Positions 35,054-48,012 of a stretch of DNA of 64,000 nt are shown here, one piece after another. Made by a program: the position numbers and the translations under genes. The stretch covers positions 10,106,001-10,170,000 of the forward strand of contig OX442322.1 of assembly GCA_949358305.1 (NCBI GenBank), written 5' to 3'. Every line of letters begins with the position of its first letter. The first letter of the stretch is position 1. Below the pieces are notes generated by a model. The model was not told the origin of the DNA. It did no database searches and saw only the letters and a list, made by a program, of their open reading frames with translations. This DNA comes from Strigamia acuminata. Taxonomy: Eukaryota > Arthropoda > Chilopoda > Geophilomorpha > Linotaeniidae.

Positions 35054-36524
35054 TGTTGCGGTCAGTCAACAGGAACAGAGAAGAACTGAGATGTGGCGAT
35101 TCGAAACTCCCGCCAACAAACTCAAACGATCGTATAGTGAAATTCGTACGTGTACCGTGTGGAAATGCACTTGATTCGCCTCAAAATCTCCTGTTACATG
35201 AAGGTTTAACTGTTGGAAACACTTTTGCATGGTATCCAAGTGCTTGCTGATCCATTGGCCAGTCTGGGAAAAATGGTTCTCTACTCAGGACACATTGGAA
35301 ATGGGTCAAAAGCAGAAAATACAAGAGTTAACATTAACACGACTATTTTAATCAAATATAAAATGGCAACTGAATAATTACACATTATCAATCAAAAGGC
35401 ACGCAACAAGCCAATTGTCGTCAAAGTACAATAAAGAAAATACTCCGTTGCCACGGAAACGGAGGAAATGCAATTTCAAGCAAAGACAACAAATTACGAG
35501 AAATGTATTAAAAATAATGTGTAATAGCTCAAAATGAGCACAAAAAACTCAGGAATAATAAAGTCTATCGTAACAACAAAATTCATTAATCAAAACAAGG
35601 AGAAAACAGCGAAAACAGTGATCGCTAAGCAGACAATTGGGCCTAACCAATCAAAGACAAGCAAAATGACATAATCATCAAGTTTGAATTCAAAGTCACA
35701 CACAAAACCAAATAAGTAAAGATTTTGCATTGAAATACATTAAAACTAAATAGTACAAACACCAATTGAGATATAAAAACAAAACGACATGAAAGATTTA
35801 CAAATCATCGGCAAAATCCAACATGGCGTCCGGTAAACTCTACATTGGCGGCAAAACACAAGGTTTGAATTTCAACACAAGAAATAACTTATGTAAACAC
35901 TTTGAGATAAGTAAATAAGTTCAGGAAATGTAATTTCCCGCAAACAAGACACGTTTTAATGAAAGAACACTTGAAATCAACCGCAAACCGAACGAAACGA
36001 TCTTGGACGGCAACGCACATGCGGGGTCCGTCACGATCGCTCGTAGCAGAAAAACGGCTGTTCCGGGACGAAATTAGAGTGCACGAATCAACAGATCACC
36101 CCCAAATTAGTCTAAAACAATGTCAAAAACAATTCTAACCATCAAAATTCCGTCCAAACGGAAGGTTAGAAGTTTGAACAAAAACCGAACTAGAACTTGA
36201 AATATGACGTCACGTCAATAACACTAGTGAACTGTTTAACGACAAATGCACCAAATTTCACCCGAAATCACACAAATTGATAGAAAATGAATAAAGTAAC
36301 ACAAAATCACGCAATAAACACTAGAAATAAATGCAATAAACAATGGAATATCACATTTCATCAAACATCAGTATCTGAAAGCACTAAAAACATTTTAATA
36401 ATGCAAAAATCCTGTAAATAAAAACTGAAATGTTATGCAAAATAAAACACACTTTGGAAACATTTATTCAGACACAAATTGGCAATAAAAGTAGTTTCTA
36501 AATTATTCCACGTTGTTTGCAACA
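35054..36524 (-). repeat. LTR-A, 5' LTR of A1
   Basis: It appears identical to 27363-28833. The target copy CAGA follows at 36525-36528. Confidence 0.95.
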
Positions 36525-39500
36525 CAGAAGACAGAAATAGAAAAAGGCTTTAGTTGGTTAACAGTGGTCCATCAAGCCCAAGTATTAGGTTAGAGAAAAG
36601 GTTTTATTTGGTTAACAGTGGTCCAACAAACCTAAAGATAGAGATCCATCTTCCTCCTTGTAGAGTAGGAAAAGGCAACAATCATTAGCTCTCAGCTAAT
36701 AGAATAAAAAGGGATCATAAAAATTAAACTGAAAGGATTTTTTAGAGCAATCAATTAGAGAATTAGTCCGGTGCAAGTTGGTCCGAAGAGGTTGTTAATT
36801 TGGGAAGAGCCGTGTAAAGTCAGCCGAAGAAACAAGGTGACAGTAAAAAGGTTCAGTAGAGAAAAGGAGCGAATCCCAGTTTATTGAGAATTAAAGACCC
36901 CAGAACCAACAGAAAAGAACCCGATTTTCTCGTCACTTAGGAAAATAGAAAATGGTTTAGTTTATTCTTCCAGTCCTTATATACAGCTCTTTATTAAAGA
37001 AAATACAGACAATTCCTCTCGAGAATTTAGTGATTTCAAGTTTCGGAAGTTTCCTGATCGATTTCTTTGAAAGCATAGAAGATCTTCACAGTAGAAATAC
37101 TTATTCTCCAGGATATTACAGTTAGAACAAGTTTAATAAATCGGGGGCAGATTAGGTTTGGACGTAAGAATTTATAATTTCTATTACATTCGAATTCAGG
37201 TGTTGGTCAAATATCGCAGTCGGTGTTAGTATTTATGGCATTAGTCAAAACCACATGAGCCGATCGGTTGAGATATTCATTGCTGCTGGGTGCATCTTAG
37301 AAAATAAAGTCTTCCTCCTCATCTAACCTTTAGTTGTTTTTTTTTCTGACAGTTTCAGTATTAGAAAAGTTCGCCACTTTGTTTCGGGAAGTCTCCCGAA
37401 AAGTGGATCTACTCCTTGGCGCCGAGCGTGCCAAAATACATGCTGTCGCTTCCTAAATATCAATCCATACCATACTTAAACCCTGACTAAAAGGAAAATC
37501 CTTTACATATAACACAAGAATAACAGAACGAGATAGATTAGTTTTTCTGTTATAAGTATCTCCTTTTTCCCTTTTCCTCTGGAAAGCTCTGCTTCAGGGG
37601 CAGCCAACTGCAATCGCCTTTGAACACTGGGAATCTTGAGAGTTCTGGACATTTTCAGAAAAACGATTCAATTTGTGAAGTAATGGCTTTGTAAGACTTT
37701 CTGTTTGGAAGTTAGCAAACAAGTCCTTCGCATTGCGGTGCTCACATATGGGTTACGTTGTCCTTTTAGGGTTAGAAAATACATAAAGAAGTAAATAGAA
37801 TAGAAAACCTTGACCTCTTAGACCTTCATAACAGTTGAACTAGATAATGGGAGTTTCAAGCCATTTAGATGAATAAATCGCTTTTCCCCTCGGGATTAGA
37901 CGAAAATGGAAAGCTCTCCTATTTGATGTAGTTGTTTAGAGTTAAAACGAATGCGGGATATATCGGGACCTGTTCATGTCAGCTTAGCTAATGTTACAAG
38001 GACAGTGCTTTCATGCACACAATCAGATATAAAGTCCCTCTACACCCCTTCTCTCTTTATGGTTCTAATGGTTTTTCGTTTGAATGTTCGATTCTTCGAC
38101 ATGCAACATCGTTTTTTTTTTTTAGATGTGCAAACTTTATTGATATTTAATCGCAATGTAAACTATACAGTACTGCTGATGTTTACAACTGATTGCATGT
38201 TTTAATTCATTAACATTTCCATAGAGAAGCGCTCACACTAGTCGATTTCAGCGGCAAAGTACGGAAACGAGTATCCGCCATCTCATCGGATTCAACTTCA
38301 GGAATACGTATTTTTTTATGAACTACTTCACAAACAAGCTCCAAACCAACTGCATCCCTTAGAGACCTCCAGCCGGAGTTAGCAGGAGTAGGGACCCGAA
38401 TAGCAATAGAGCTTCCTTTCTTGTTTTTTTTTTGAGTCGGGAGGGAATTATATGAATATAAAATAAAATTGGGATTGGAAACGACAAGATGTGTCCGGGA
38501 AAGTCCTGCCGGCCACCGGCGGAGTGCACGCCGTCGGTCGCCGAAGAGGAACGGTCACTAAACTTTTTTGATTAATTTCCTGTTTTCCTAATCCTAAGAT
38601 TTTATATTGTGGAAAAAATAACAGATAGAAGAGTCTTCATGGCTTCCCTCACCCTTAACTCAAACATTTAACACGGGAAATAAAATACAGGGTGCTTAGA
38701 ATAAGCCCAAGTTATGGTGGATTCAGTTAAATATCGAATGTCCTTGACTGGATAACAACAGGAAACTAACCCCTCCATTAGAAAATAGCAGCATGTGGTG
38801 TAATTGGTCTTGACAGGGTTTTCTTTTAAACAAAGTTGATGGAGTTTTCAAAGGCAGAATTAAGATAGGAGAATGTTAGAGATTTACAGAGCTGATAGTA
38901 AAGGTTGTTGCCTAAGACAAGTGAAGTGGATTAGCAAAAAAGAGAAGTCCGCTGTTGCTGGGTCCACTGGTTCGGCAATCTTGACTTCCTTTTTTTAAGA
39001 ATTTAAGAGAATTTTTTTAAGACATTCGAGAGTTAACAGAAGACGATTCCGGTTTGTAAAAGGGATTTTAAGTGGTCCGGAAGTCGTTGTCTCCGAATAA
39101 GAGAAAAAAATAGTCAAAGAACATCGGCACGTGAAGTGAATGTTGAGCCGTGTCGAGAGTCATGAGTCGCAAGAATACGACGTCCATTGAATTGAGTTAG
39201 AGTCTGGAATTTGAAAAAGAGGTGATCAGATTTTCTCAAGAGAAGTGGGATCTATTTAAATTGATGCAATGTAACTTCGCTTGATACGGGACGTTAGGGA
39301 GCTACCGGTTGAGATTAGCAAAAGGCGTAGACAATCGAGATTATGGAAGTTAGGTGGTTTCTCCTTCTTCACGAGAGCATCATTTTTTGAAAAGGTTCCT
39401 TCTCTGGAAGAAGATAGAGAATTTCCGAATCTCATTGGCGTCCTTCGATTAAAAGCTGTGAATCGAAAATAGTTTTGTTTGCATAAATAATAGAGAGTGT

Positions 39501-39759
39501 CTGTATTTCCTATTCCCCTCCCTCTTAGGTCCTTACACTCGGTCTCTTGGAAGGAATAGAAAGGACCGAGATGGGAGTCTGAGAGAGGGGATGGGTTGCG
39601 GGGTACAGATAAGAGAGACGGTTGTTCATGCTAAGCGTCTCCACAACGTCACTTGTGGTAATTAGCGAGGTTAGATGGGCTGTCCTAGTAAAGAGAAGAT
39701 GTGAATTTATTAGGGATAAATTTCCCCCCGCTATCGTCTTCCTTTTTTGGTGGGAGCGA
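36525..39759 (+). mobile_element. Interior of the C element, right part
   Basis: No gag or pol frame is present. Visible content: two further GGTTAACAGTGGTCC units (about 36556 and 36610); a 52-bp antisense fragment resembling the A-family RNase H coding sequence (38705-38756); a GC-rich patch near 38505-38555; and, directly before the 3' LTR, CGTCTTCCTTTTTTGGTGGG and AGCGA. Short frames such as 39281-39472 are not recognised. Confidence 0.8.
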
Positions 39760-41511
39760 TGTTGCGAGCAGATACGCAACAAAATTAATATTCAGAAAAG
39801 AGAAAGAAACTTTGGTTCATCTGCATGATTCGAATTACCATTCTGGAATGTTTACCTTGTAAGTTGTCGGGGTTCGCTGAATCGTTTCGGTCATTTCGTT
39901 TCTTTGAAAGTCTCAATTTCTCGAAGAGTTCGCAACATTGGAAATGAGAGGTGAGCGCAGTCCGCCATCTTGTGTTAAGTTCGGGCATCGGATTTATCTA
40001 CAAAGGAAAAGTTAAGGTTTTTAATTTCGGTTCCGGTTAGTTTGAATAATTTTCGAGAACTTATCTGACACGGTACAGGCAGGCATTGGGTCGCTAATTA
40101 AAGGCGATAACGGCGAGGATGGGTTTCAAAGCGAAAAGCGAAGTCGTCGCAGTTTATCGAGCGTTTTGGTCTGGCGAAACTCGTAGCGCACCCGGGAAGA
40201 TGTTGTTTGTACCTGTAAATTTAAATCCATTAGTTTAGAAACCACTCCAGTAATTAAATGAATAGTTTTAGTTGTGATTTACCGTGGATTAAGGTCCGAT
40301 GATTCGGCGTTGGGCCGAGGCGAAGCTTCGTTGGTCGCCAAGGAGCGTTGATCGGCTAGATCCGCCATTAGAAGACAGTTGGTACAACGAGCCTCGTTTT
40401 CGATTGAGATTTAATTTGATTCAGAATGAGATTTGTTCGACTTAAGTTTTTATTGTGTGACTTTAATCCGATTTCGAAATGAATAGTTGATTACCTTTTC
40501 GTTGTTTTGTGTTTCGGATAAGATTCAATCGTTTGGTCGGGTGTCACGTGATTTGGCGCATCGTGCATCTTTTCGGTCGAGTTCGGGTTTTATAACTCGC
40601 CCGCGAATAGCCTTGGGTTTAGTGCGGGAGATGGGAATTTAATTCCGTGCGATGCAAGGGATTTATTAAATGCGCACAACGAGTGTCGAGGATGCATTAT
40701 TTGGGTTCTTTATTCGTATTAAAACAGCGACCATGTCCGGGATGCGAGAATTGCGATTGATTAGATTAAGTGTTTGTTTACATTGATTAGGCGACGTCTC
40801 GTGGCGAAATGTAGCAGTTTTCGGGTTTTCGAGATTTCCATTCAATGTTCGTTGAGGTTTTAATTTTGAAGGTTTGCACCTTCTTTCAATTTATTTTCGC
40901 TGTATTAAATAATCATTAGTGTTTGAGTTATTTATATGCACGATTTTCGATATTAAAGATAAGTTTTTTGGTGTAATTTGAACTCTCAACGGCCGTTCTT
41001 GTTTTGTTTGTACGGAGGCCGTTTTGAGACATTGGGGTTTTGATATATTGTTGTTTATTTTATTAATAATGTACTCGTGTTGACGTTTATTGTTATCAGA
41101 GTTCGTGGCACGAGTTTATATATTGTACAAGTAGTTATAGTTTTGATTTGAACGATTAAACATCGTTTTATTTTTGTTCGCAAATAAGAACGAGTGTTTC
41201 TTTTCGTTTTCACACGAGCGCGAGATTCGAATCTACGCCATCTTTGATTTGCGAAAGACGATATTGATATTCGAGCCCGAATATCCGCCAACCGTCATGT
41301 TTAGAGCAAAAGCCAGGTTCTCGAGTTTCGGTCGACATGGAGAGGACAATGAGGGCCAAGTCAGAAAACATGAGATGCGTTATCAGATGTCAGAATGGTT
41401 TCAATCGAGTCGAGTAGTTAAAAGTGCTGTGCGAAGATTTGATCGCTCGAATGTTTATTACGAGGTGCGTGAGTTGCCGGTTCTTGCAGCAATCACTGCT
41501 TGCTGGCAACA
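39760..41511 (+). repeat. LTR-C, 3' LTR (1752 bp)
   Basis: It appears identical to 23399-25150. CCAA (41512-41515) and E coding sequence follow. Confidence 0.95.
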
Positions 41512-44048
41512 CCAAAGCCCTTACGTGTTTGACCGAGCGTCGATATTCCTTTCCATTGGCTGTAACCACTCTCACGACGCGCACAAAACCATCTTCGCCT
41601 GGTAGGACTTCGATGACCCGTGCCAGCGGCCAGAAGTACGGATTGCAGCCGACCTTTTCTAGCAAGACTATCTGGTCGACTTCCGGATTCTTGAAACGGG
41701 AGTCGCCCTTGACTTCATGAAAATTTCTTAGCTGTTTCAGGTAACTCTCGCGCCAAATCCGCCAGAACTCCCAAACGAAAAGTTGTCTTTTTCTATCCAA
41801 TCTCCGTAGGTCTTTCTTCTCTATCGCGTGCAGTGGACGGTTGATAACCCACTTGGGCATTCCTCCAGTGAGAAAGTTCTCAGGGCTGAGAATTCTCCCG
41901 CCGTCAACCTCCTCATGTACGTAAGACAGGGGCCTTGAGTTAAGCACGGAGCTTATCTCGACGGCTAGCGTCTGAAGCGTCTCCAAGTCTACAGTCCTAC
42001 GCAGCAGCATCTTACGTAGTTTATCTTTCACCGAACGCACAAGTCTCTCCCAGGCTCCTCCAGCCCAAGGTGACAATGGTGGGATGAACGACCAAACCAC
42101 TCTCTTCTCCGAAAGGAACGTCCGGATCCCATCCTTGGTCAGCAATTTACCCCACGACTGTATCTCCTGGCTTCCTCGCTCGAAAGTTTTGGAGTTGTCG
42201 GAGAACACTTTCGCCGGGTACCCAAATCTGGCGCCGAAACGACGGAAGGCCAGAAGGAACTTTTCCACCGAAAGGTTCTCAGAGACTTCCAAATGGATCG
42301 CTCGTGTTACTAGGCAGGTAAACAACAGAATATAGACTTTTCTTTCTTTCTCCTTATGCTTGACTGTGAGAGGGCCGAGGTGGTCAATTCCTGTATGCTG
42401 GAACGGGGCTGCCGGCGTGACGCGCTCCATAGGAGGGTCACCAGTGGCTGGGTTATTTCGTTCCAACCGCTCTCGTTTGCAGACCAAGCAACTCCGGATC
42501 ACAGCCTTGACCGTTCGGCGTCCTCTTACAATCCAATACTTGTCTCTCAACCGGTAAAACGTCTCACTTAGCTCACCATGCAGGAGCTGCAAGTGAACCT
42601 TCTTGATGATTAGTCTTGTTACCCAACTATCCGGGTGTAAAATGATGGGAAATACCTCGTCAAAGGGAAGCGCTGACTTCCCTAGACGGCTCCTTAGTCT
42701 TAGTAAATCTCTCTCATCCAGAAAAATGTCGAAATTTTTCAGGATAGAGCCCTTTGCCACTTTCTCTTTCAACATTGCGGCTTGTCTTTCGTCTGGAAAA
42801 CTCAAGACCTGAGCCAAGCGGATGACTCTTTCCTCGGCAACTTCTATCTCGAGAACCTCGAGGTCCCTCCCGCGGGCGAAAAAAGGAAGCCAGCGCCGCA
42901 TGAGCGCGAAAACTCGCACGAGGCGATTAAAACTACTAAATCGCTTGAAAACCTCGCACATATGCGCTTCTCCATCTGACGCAACCAAAGCTACCTTTTC
43001 CTTTTTTGCCTCTTCCATTGGGAGGTCAACGTCCTCAGGTTCGTCCGCGAGGTCTTCCAACTGACCGGGCCCGTCCCACCAGAGACGGTTGGCCAAAAGG
43101 TTCTTTGCCTCGCATGGGCGTGTCAATACGTCCGCTGGATTCCGGTCCGTCGGGACGTATGCCCACTGACTCGGACTTGACTTTTCAAGAACTTCTGCCA
43201 CTCTGTTGGAGACATATGGCTTCCACCTGTTCTTATCAGACTTCAACCACCCGAGCGCAACCATTGAGTCCGAGTAATACCTTATCTTCCCGATTGGATA
43301 ACCTGGTAGGAAATCCTCTAGGATGTACTCCACCATCCGGACTCCAACAACAGTTGCGGTCAATTCTAGGCGTGGCAAAGTCAACTTGGTGGTGGGGGCA
43401 ATTCTGCTTTTGCTCAAGAGCAGTTGGGTCGCGCCTGACGCAGCTCGAACGTAGATCGCGCACCCGTACGCTTGTGGACTTGCGTCGCAAAAGACGTCAA
43501 TGTCCATTTCTTGGCCCGAGTACGTCCCCATCCAACGCTTCACCCGGGCTTCGGTGAGGCGCTGAAGATCGGCGTACCATTTTGTCACTATCTCTCGGTT
43601 CTCTTCGGAGATTATGTCGTCCCATTTGATGTCGCGACCCCACATACTCTGTAAAAGTAGCTTCATCCGCAAAATGACTGGAGCTATCAACCCCAAGGGG
43701 TCGAAGACTGATGCCAATAATGACAGAATGCCCCTCCTTGACTGGGGAATCTCAACACCGGTCGGGATCCTGAACATTAGCGTATCATCTTGGACGCTCC
43801 AAAGGATGCCCAGCATCTTGACAACTCCTAGATCTTCAAACTTGTCTGCACGCATGTGGAAATCCTTGTCTTTGAGTGCATCAAAGACTTCTGCCTTTGA
43901 TGCTGCCCACTTGACGAGAGGCATCTTTCCCTCGTCAAGGATCCTGCGTAGATTGACACAGTGCCTAACTGTCTCTTGGGTTCCATCGGCCCCGGACGTC
44001 AAATCGTCCATGTAGATGCCCTTATCAAGGGCGTCTGCCTCTTTGGGG
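41512..44048 (-). pseudogene. BEL/Pao polyprotein of element E, end of RT to integrase
   Basis: The minus-strand frame opens at the B LTR (GGGG, 44045-44048) just before the RT catalytic YMDD motif. It continues through RNase H (FCDASPQAYG, LPRLELTATV, YSDSMVAL, NPADVLTRP), the integrase zinc finger (HLQLLHG ... CLVC), the integrase D-D-E blocks (GIDHLGP, FSDNSKT, GGAWERL) and most of a DUF5641-like tail. At 41512 a C LTR interrupts it; the apparent extension into 41390 is LTR read-through. The missing last codons and stop are at 23384-23398, and the missing first half at 3238-5193. No internal stop is seen. With its LTR-D at 21760-23331 this makes E an autonomous element disabled only by later insertions. 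Confidence 0.9.
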
Positions 44049-44821
44049 TGTTTCTAGCAGTGCTTGAAGACCGTGTTGCACTCTAGAAGACATTTGAAAA
44101 TGGTTAAAATAAATAACCCTATTTACCAGAACTTGTGAAGAATCCCAAAGAAGAAAGTCCATTACAGGAAAAAACCTTGATGTGAAACCTGTAAAGTGAG
44201 CTGTGAACATGTTGGGACAATTCAATACTATTGTGCTCAAGTTAGCACACAAAAACGAATTTATTGTAAGGTTAAAATCTATCAAAACATTACACATAAG
44301 AGAGGAGAAAATCAACGTTACTTAGGACTAGAAAAAACATATAACAAGTCAGAGTAGTTGCTGCGCAACCTACAACAATTAGAGCAGCGGCTCTTAGCAA
44401 CGAGTGGCAACAATCACTCGCAAGAGGCGAATTGTCCCTCTAGTGACAAAATGATAAAGCGTATACAAGAAAATACACAGTTTCGAGTATAAAATCATTA
44501 CAAAGGGCACAAAACCGTAATAAATTAAGACAAAGTGTTTCAAATAAATAAACTAACTTAGGAACTAACAACAGCAACTCTTTGGACGAATCCAAGCAGT
44601 AAAACTCCAAAGAATCAAAGAAAAGATGCAAAATTACCTTAAAAAAGACAGCTTAAATCAGGTAATTCACCACTCCCACTTCACAAACTACACGAAATTC
44701 ATTTAACATTTAGCCAAAACTTAAGCTGCACTATTAACTAAACACAAACTTGAATTAATGATTAATCAAAGCAAATCCGCTATTGCGATAGCAAAAATCC
44801 ATGTTGCGCGTGCTCGCAACA
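44049..44821 (-). repeat. LTR-B, 3' LTR of element B3 (773 bp)
   Basis: On the left it is flanked by GGGG and the E frame. On the right it is preceded, in sense, by the pre-LTR tract and GGCCGGCAACGC, which identifies it as a 3' LTR. It pairs with 2465-3237. Confidence 0.93.
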
Positions 44822-47239
44822 GCGTTGCCGGCCAAAGAAGAAGGAAAGGCAAGGTAGAAAACCGTTGAAGGAATTCCCCATCAAAACCAAGAGAACGGGA
44901 AGAAAAAGTATCGAAGCCAAGCTCGACCTTGTAAAAGTCGCGAAGGCAAAACCATAGACACGAAGGCAAAAAGCTGTAACCTAAACATCCGAGACCTCTA
45001 GGAGCGTCCCAGGGTCAAGGGCATCGAAGTCGGATCGCGGCCCAAAAACACCGGAGAGACGAAAGAAAAGAGAAGGGCCGTGCCACGATGACCTAGTCCA
45101 GACACCGAGGGGCTACGACGTCGCCAATAGACACGTGGCACACACACAAAATACTTTTAGAAAATCTGACTGAACGGGTTTTCTAACCGGAACAACATGA
45201 GAACATTGCGGGAGCTTCTCAGAAAGCTCAGTCTGTCAACCCGTAGACAGACGATTAAACTAATGAAAGCTAAAAACAGGAAAACGAGAATCCTCGTCAA
45301 AGAGGAAGGAAAACTGTCACAAAAGCTCTTGAACGAGCATGGTCTCGCAAAGAACAAGACATGCATGAAGACTAGAAAGAAAACTTGGAACGCAAAAAGA
45401 GAACGGACTTGAGACACGGCAGGCTTCACCGCCTCGTTGTCCTCGAGCCAGCGCTCAAGTGACAGCGTACCACGGAAACCTGCATCCGCACTAAAACACG
45501 AGCTGCGAACTTAAACTTATTAAACTATTAAAGACGACCCTTTTCTAGAAAACAAGAAAAATGCAAACTAAGGGAATGAATGCGTTGACCCAGACCTATC
45601 GTCTGACCAACCACCCAGCATTCGTACGAAGAACTAGAAAATGCCGTCAAGACCTAGGCACCACTCTTTCGCAAAGAGTGACTAACTAACCACTTACCCA
45701 AAGCCATGACCACCTAGCTAACATGATCACGCCAGAAGAAGGAAAAAGAGAACGAGAAAGCATGAAGCTCAGGCAATGCGAACCATTCACCGCAACTGCC
45801 ACGCAAAGGCGTTGACCGCACCCTGACTTGACATGAACCCACGAAACCGCTAAGAGCGAAGAATAACGAAAAAAGGAAAAGACTTAGTCAGATGACTGTG
45901 CAAACCATCTGCGACCTCTTGTCCACAGTGACAAAGAAACACCCGCACGCTGACCCATCGACCACACTTTTATCTAACTAACAAGAGAAAAACGGTTCAA
46001 TTATCAAAAAAAAACGAACACGTTCCGTGCAAATAAATACCGGCAAAAACGTCAATATTATCACTAAAGCTATTGGCCAAGTATGGCCTCACAAGGGAAA
46101 CTAACAAACTGGAACTGTGAAAACCAGCAAGAATTCCAAAACACTAAACTTTCTGCTTTTTTTTCTCGAAGAGGGAATAAGTCCGTACCCAAATAATCAA
46201 TCCATTTCCTCCCCACGAGAAAAGAAAGGAAAGGGGCCTGCTTCTTTTTGAAGATCAACAGGTGTCAAACGATACTGAAAAACGTTGGAAGCAGTGCAAC
46301 TGCAACCAAATGAAGCGAAGCTACACTTCCTGCACGAAAACTAATCACGTCGTTGAAAAGAAATTAAAACCGGTGGCTATCTTTCAACCGAGCTGCGCTT
46401 TACGAATGCGCCTTGAACAAGGAGGTACCCGATGGACTGCACGTCCGCACTCGGGCCACCGTGTAGCCTGTTGTGAGCAGACTACCACGAAGACTGAAAC
46501 TTCTTTAACCGAGAGGGAAATAGAAACTAGATCTAGTTAAAACCCCATGCTCCAATAAGGAGGCTACTGTATGAACGCTTGGCCCACCCCGAGTCGGAAC
46601 CAATATGATTGAACCGAGAAACGAGAGAAGAGGGGGGGTTGCTTGACGTCCCTGATTGCGAGGGGCGTCACACATAGACATGAGCAGAAGGACTTGCCAG
46701 TTGCCAACCGCATTACTGGAACCGGTAAGCAACTGCAAGTCGACAATTGACTCGCTCACATACCCATTGACCACATCGTCGATCAGCAAGCCGACTTCCG
46801 GAAATCGCCACTCTACTGAAAGCACGTGTTGTCCAATGACTAAAACGTGTTGCCGAGTGCCGGCGCCAAGAAGGCCGCACACACACGTCCTTCGACCCAT
46901 CCTAGAGTGGGCTCCCTGCCTAGTGCATGTCTGCCTCACTGCAGAGCTAGGGATGAAAGACTAACAACAACTACTCAGTCGCGGGAAGCAAACGTAGAAA
47001 TAGGGGCCGCCAAGAGGCGCAGGGACTATGTCTCGGACACGACATCTGACAGAGTATGGCAGTGCAAACCTGCCCTCTGAAACACATCGAATGGCAGTCC
47101 TTGCTGTGCACAGCAAGAACGACCATCCAAAACAAGTACCTATACCCTAACGCCACGCTAGCTAGCCGCAACCCAAAAATAGCAAGCAAGCTATTTCCTA
47201 AACGAATAAGCTAAAATGTCCAAATTCTAAGGTTGCCCC
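44822..47239 (-). mobile_element. Internal region (3' part) of a pol-less B element, B3
   Basis: This is the reverse complement of the second half of the B2 interior. It ends at CCCC (47236-47239), the target of the B5 insertion, exactly where the B1 half at 558 begins. There are no recognised proteins. Two short hairpins seen in other B copies are conserved (CACTCTTT/AAAGAGTG near 45664-45683; GTCTGTC/GACAGAC near 45230-45250). Confidence 0.88.
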
Positions 47240-48012
47240 TGTTGCGAGCACGTGCAACATGGATTTTTGCTATCGCAATAGCGGATTTGCTTTAATTGAT
47301 CAATTATTTAAGTTTGTATTTAGTTAATAGTGCAGCTTAAGTTTTGGCTAAATGTTAAATGAATTTCGTGTAGTTTGTGAAGTGGGAGCGGTGAATTACC
47401 TGATTTAAGCTGTCTTTTTTTAAGGTAATCTTGTATCTTTTCTTTGATTCTTTGGAGTTTTACTGCTTGGATTCGTCCAAAGAGTCGCTGCTGTTAGTTC
47501 CTAGGTTAGTTCATTTATTTGAAACACTTTGTCTTAATTTATTACGGTTTTGTGCCTTTTGTAATGATTTTATACTCGAAACTGTGTATTTTCTTGTATA
47601 CGCTTTATCATTTTGTCACTAGAGGGACAATTCGCCTCTTGCGAGCGATTGTTGCCACTCGTTGCTAAGAGCCGCTGCTCTAATTGTTGTAGGTTGCGCA
47701 GCAACTACTCTGACTTGTTATGTAGTTTTCTAGGGTTAAGATATGTAATTTTCTCCTCTCTTTTTCTGTGTATTTTGATAGATGTTAACTTTACAATAAA
47801 TTCGGTTTGTTTATGTGTTATTTAACACATTAGTGGTGAGTTCTTCCAGACACTTGTTAGGCCACTTTGCAGGGATTTCAAGCAGGATTTCTCCTGCAAT
47901 GCATCATCTTTTTTGGAGCTCATCACAAGTTTTAGTAAGTAGGTTTATTTGTTATAACCATTTCCGATTGTCTTCTAGAGTGCCACACGGCCACAAAGCA
48001 CTGCTAGAAACA
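47240..48012 (+). repeat. LTR-B, 5' LTR of B5
   Basis: It starts TGTTGCGAGCACGTGCAACA and ends GCTAGAAACA. It matches 61587-62359. The PBS follows at 48017-48041. Confidence 0.95.

Larger units (their letters stand above)
27363..36524 (-). mobile_element. Complete autonomous BEL/Pao element A1 (9.2 kb)
   Basis: Two 1471-bp LTRs, apparently identical, enclose one 1750-codon gag-pol frame on the minus strand. CAGA flanks both sides (27359-27362 and 36525-36528). Identical LTRs and an intact frame point to very recent insertion. It lies within the interior of the C element. No env frame is present. Confidence 0.96.
23399..41511 (+). mobile_element. Pol-less C element with a nested A element
   Basis: Two 1752-bp LTRs (23399-25150 and 39760-41511), apparently identical, are flanked by CCAA (23395-23398 and 41512-41515). 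The interior is 25151-27362 plus 36525-39759, about 5.4 kb once the A1 insertion is removed. It carries a PBS and the leader motif but no gag or pol frame. This is a second non-autonomous family. It sits in the last codons of the E polyprotein, on the opposite strand. Confidence 0.92.

Noticed and set aside
41390-41511. C-terminal extension of the E frame beyond 41512
   Set aside because: It is read-through into the C LTR. The true end of E is at 23384-23398.
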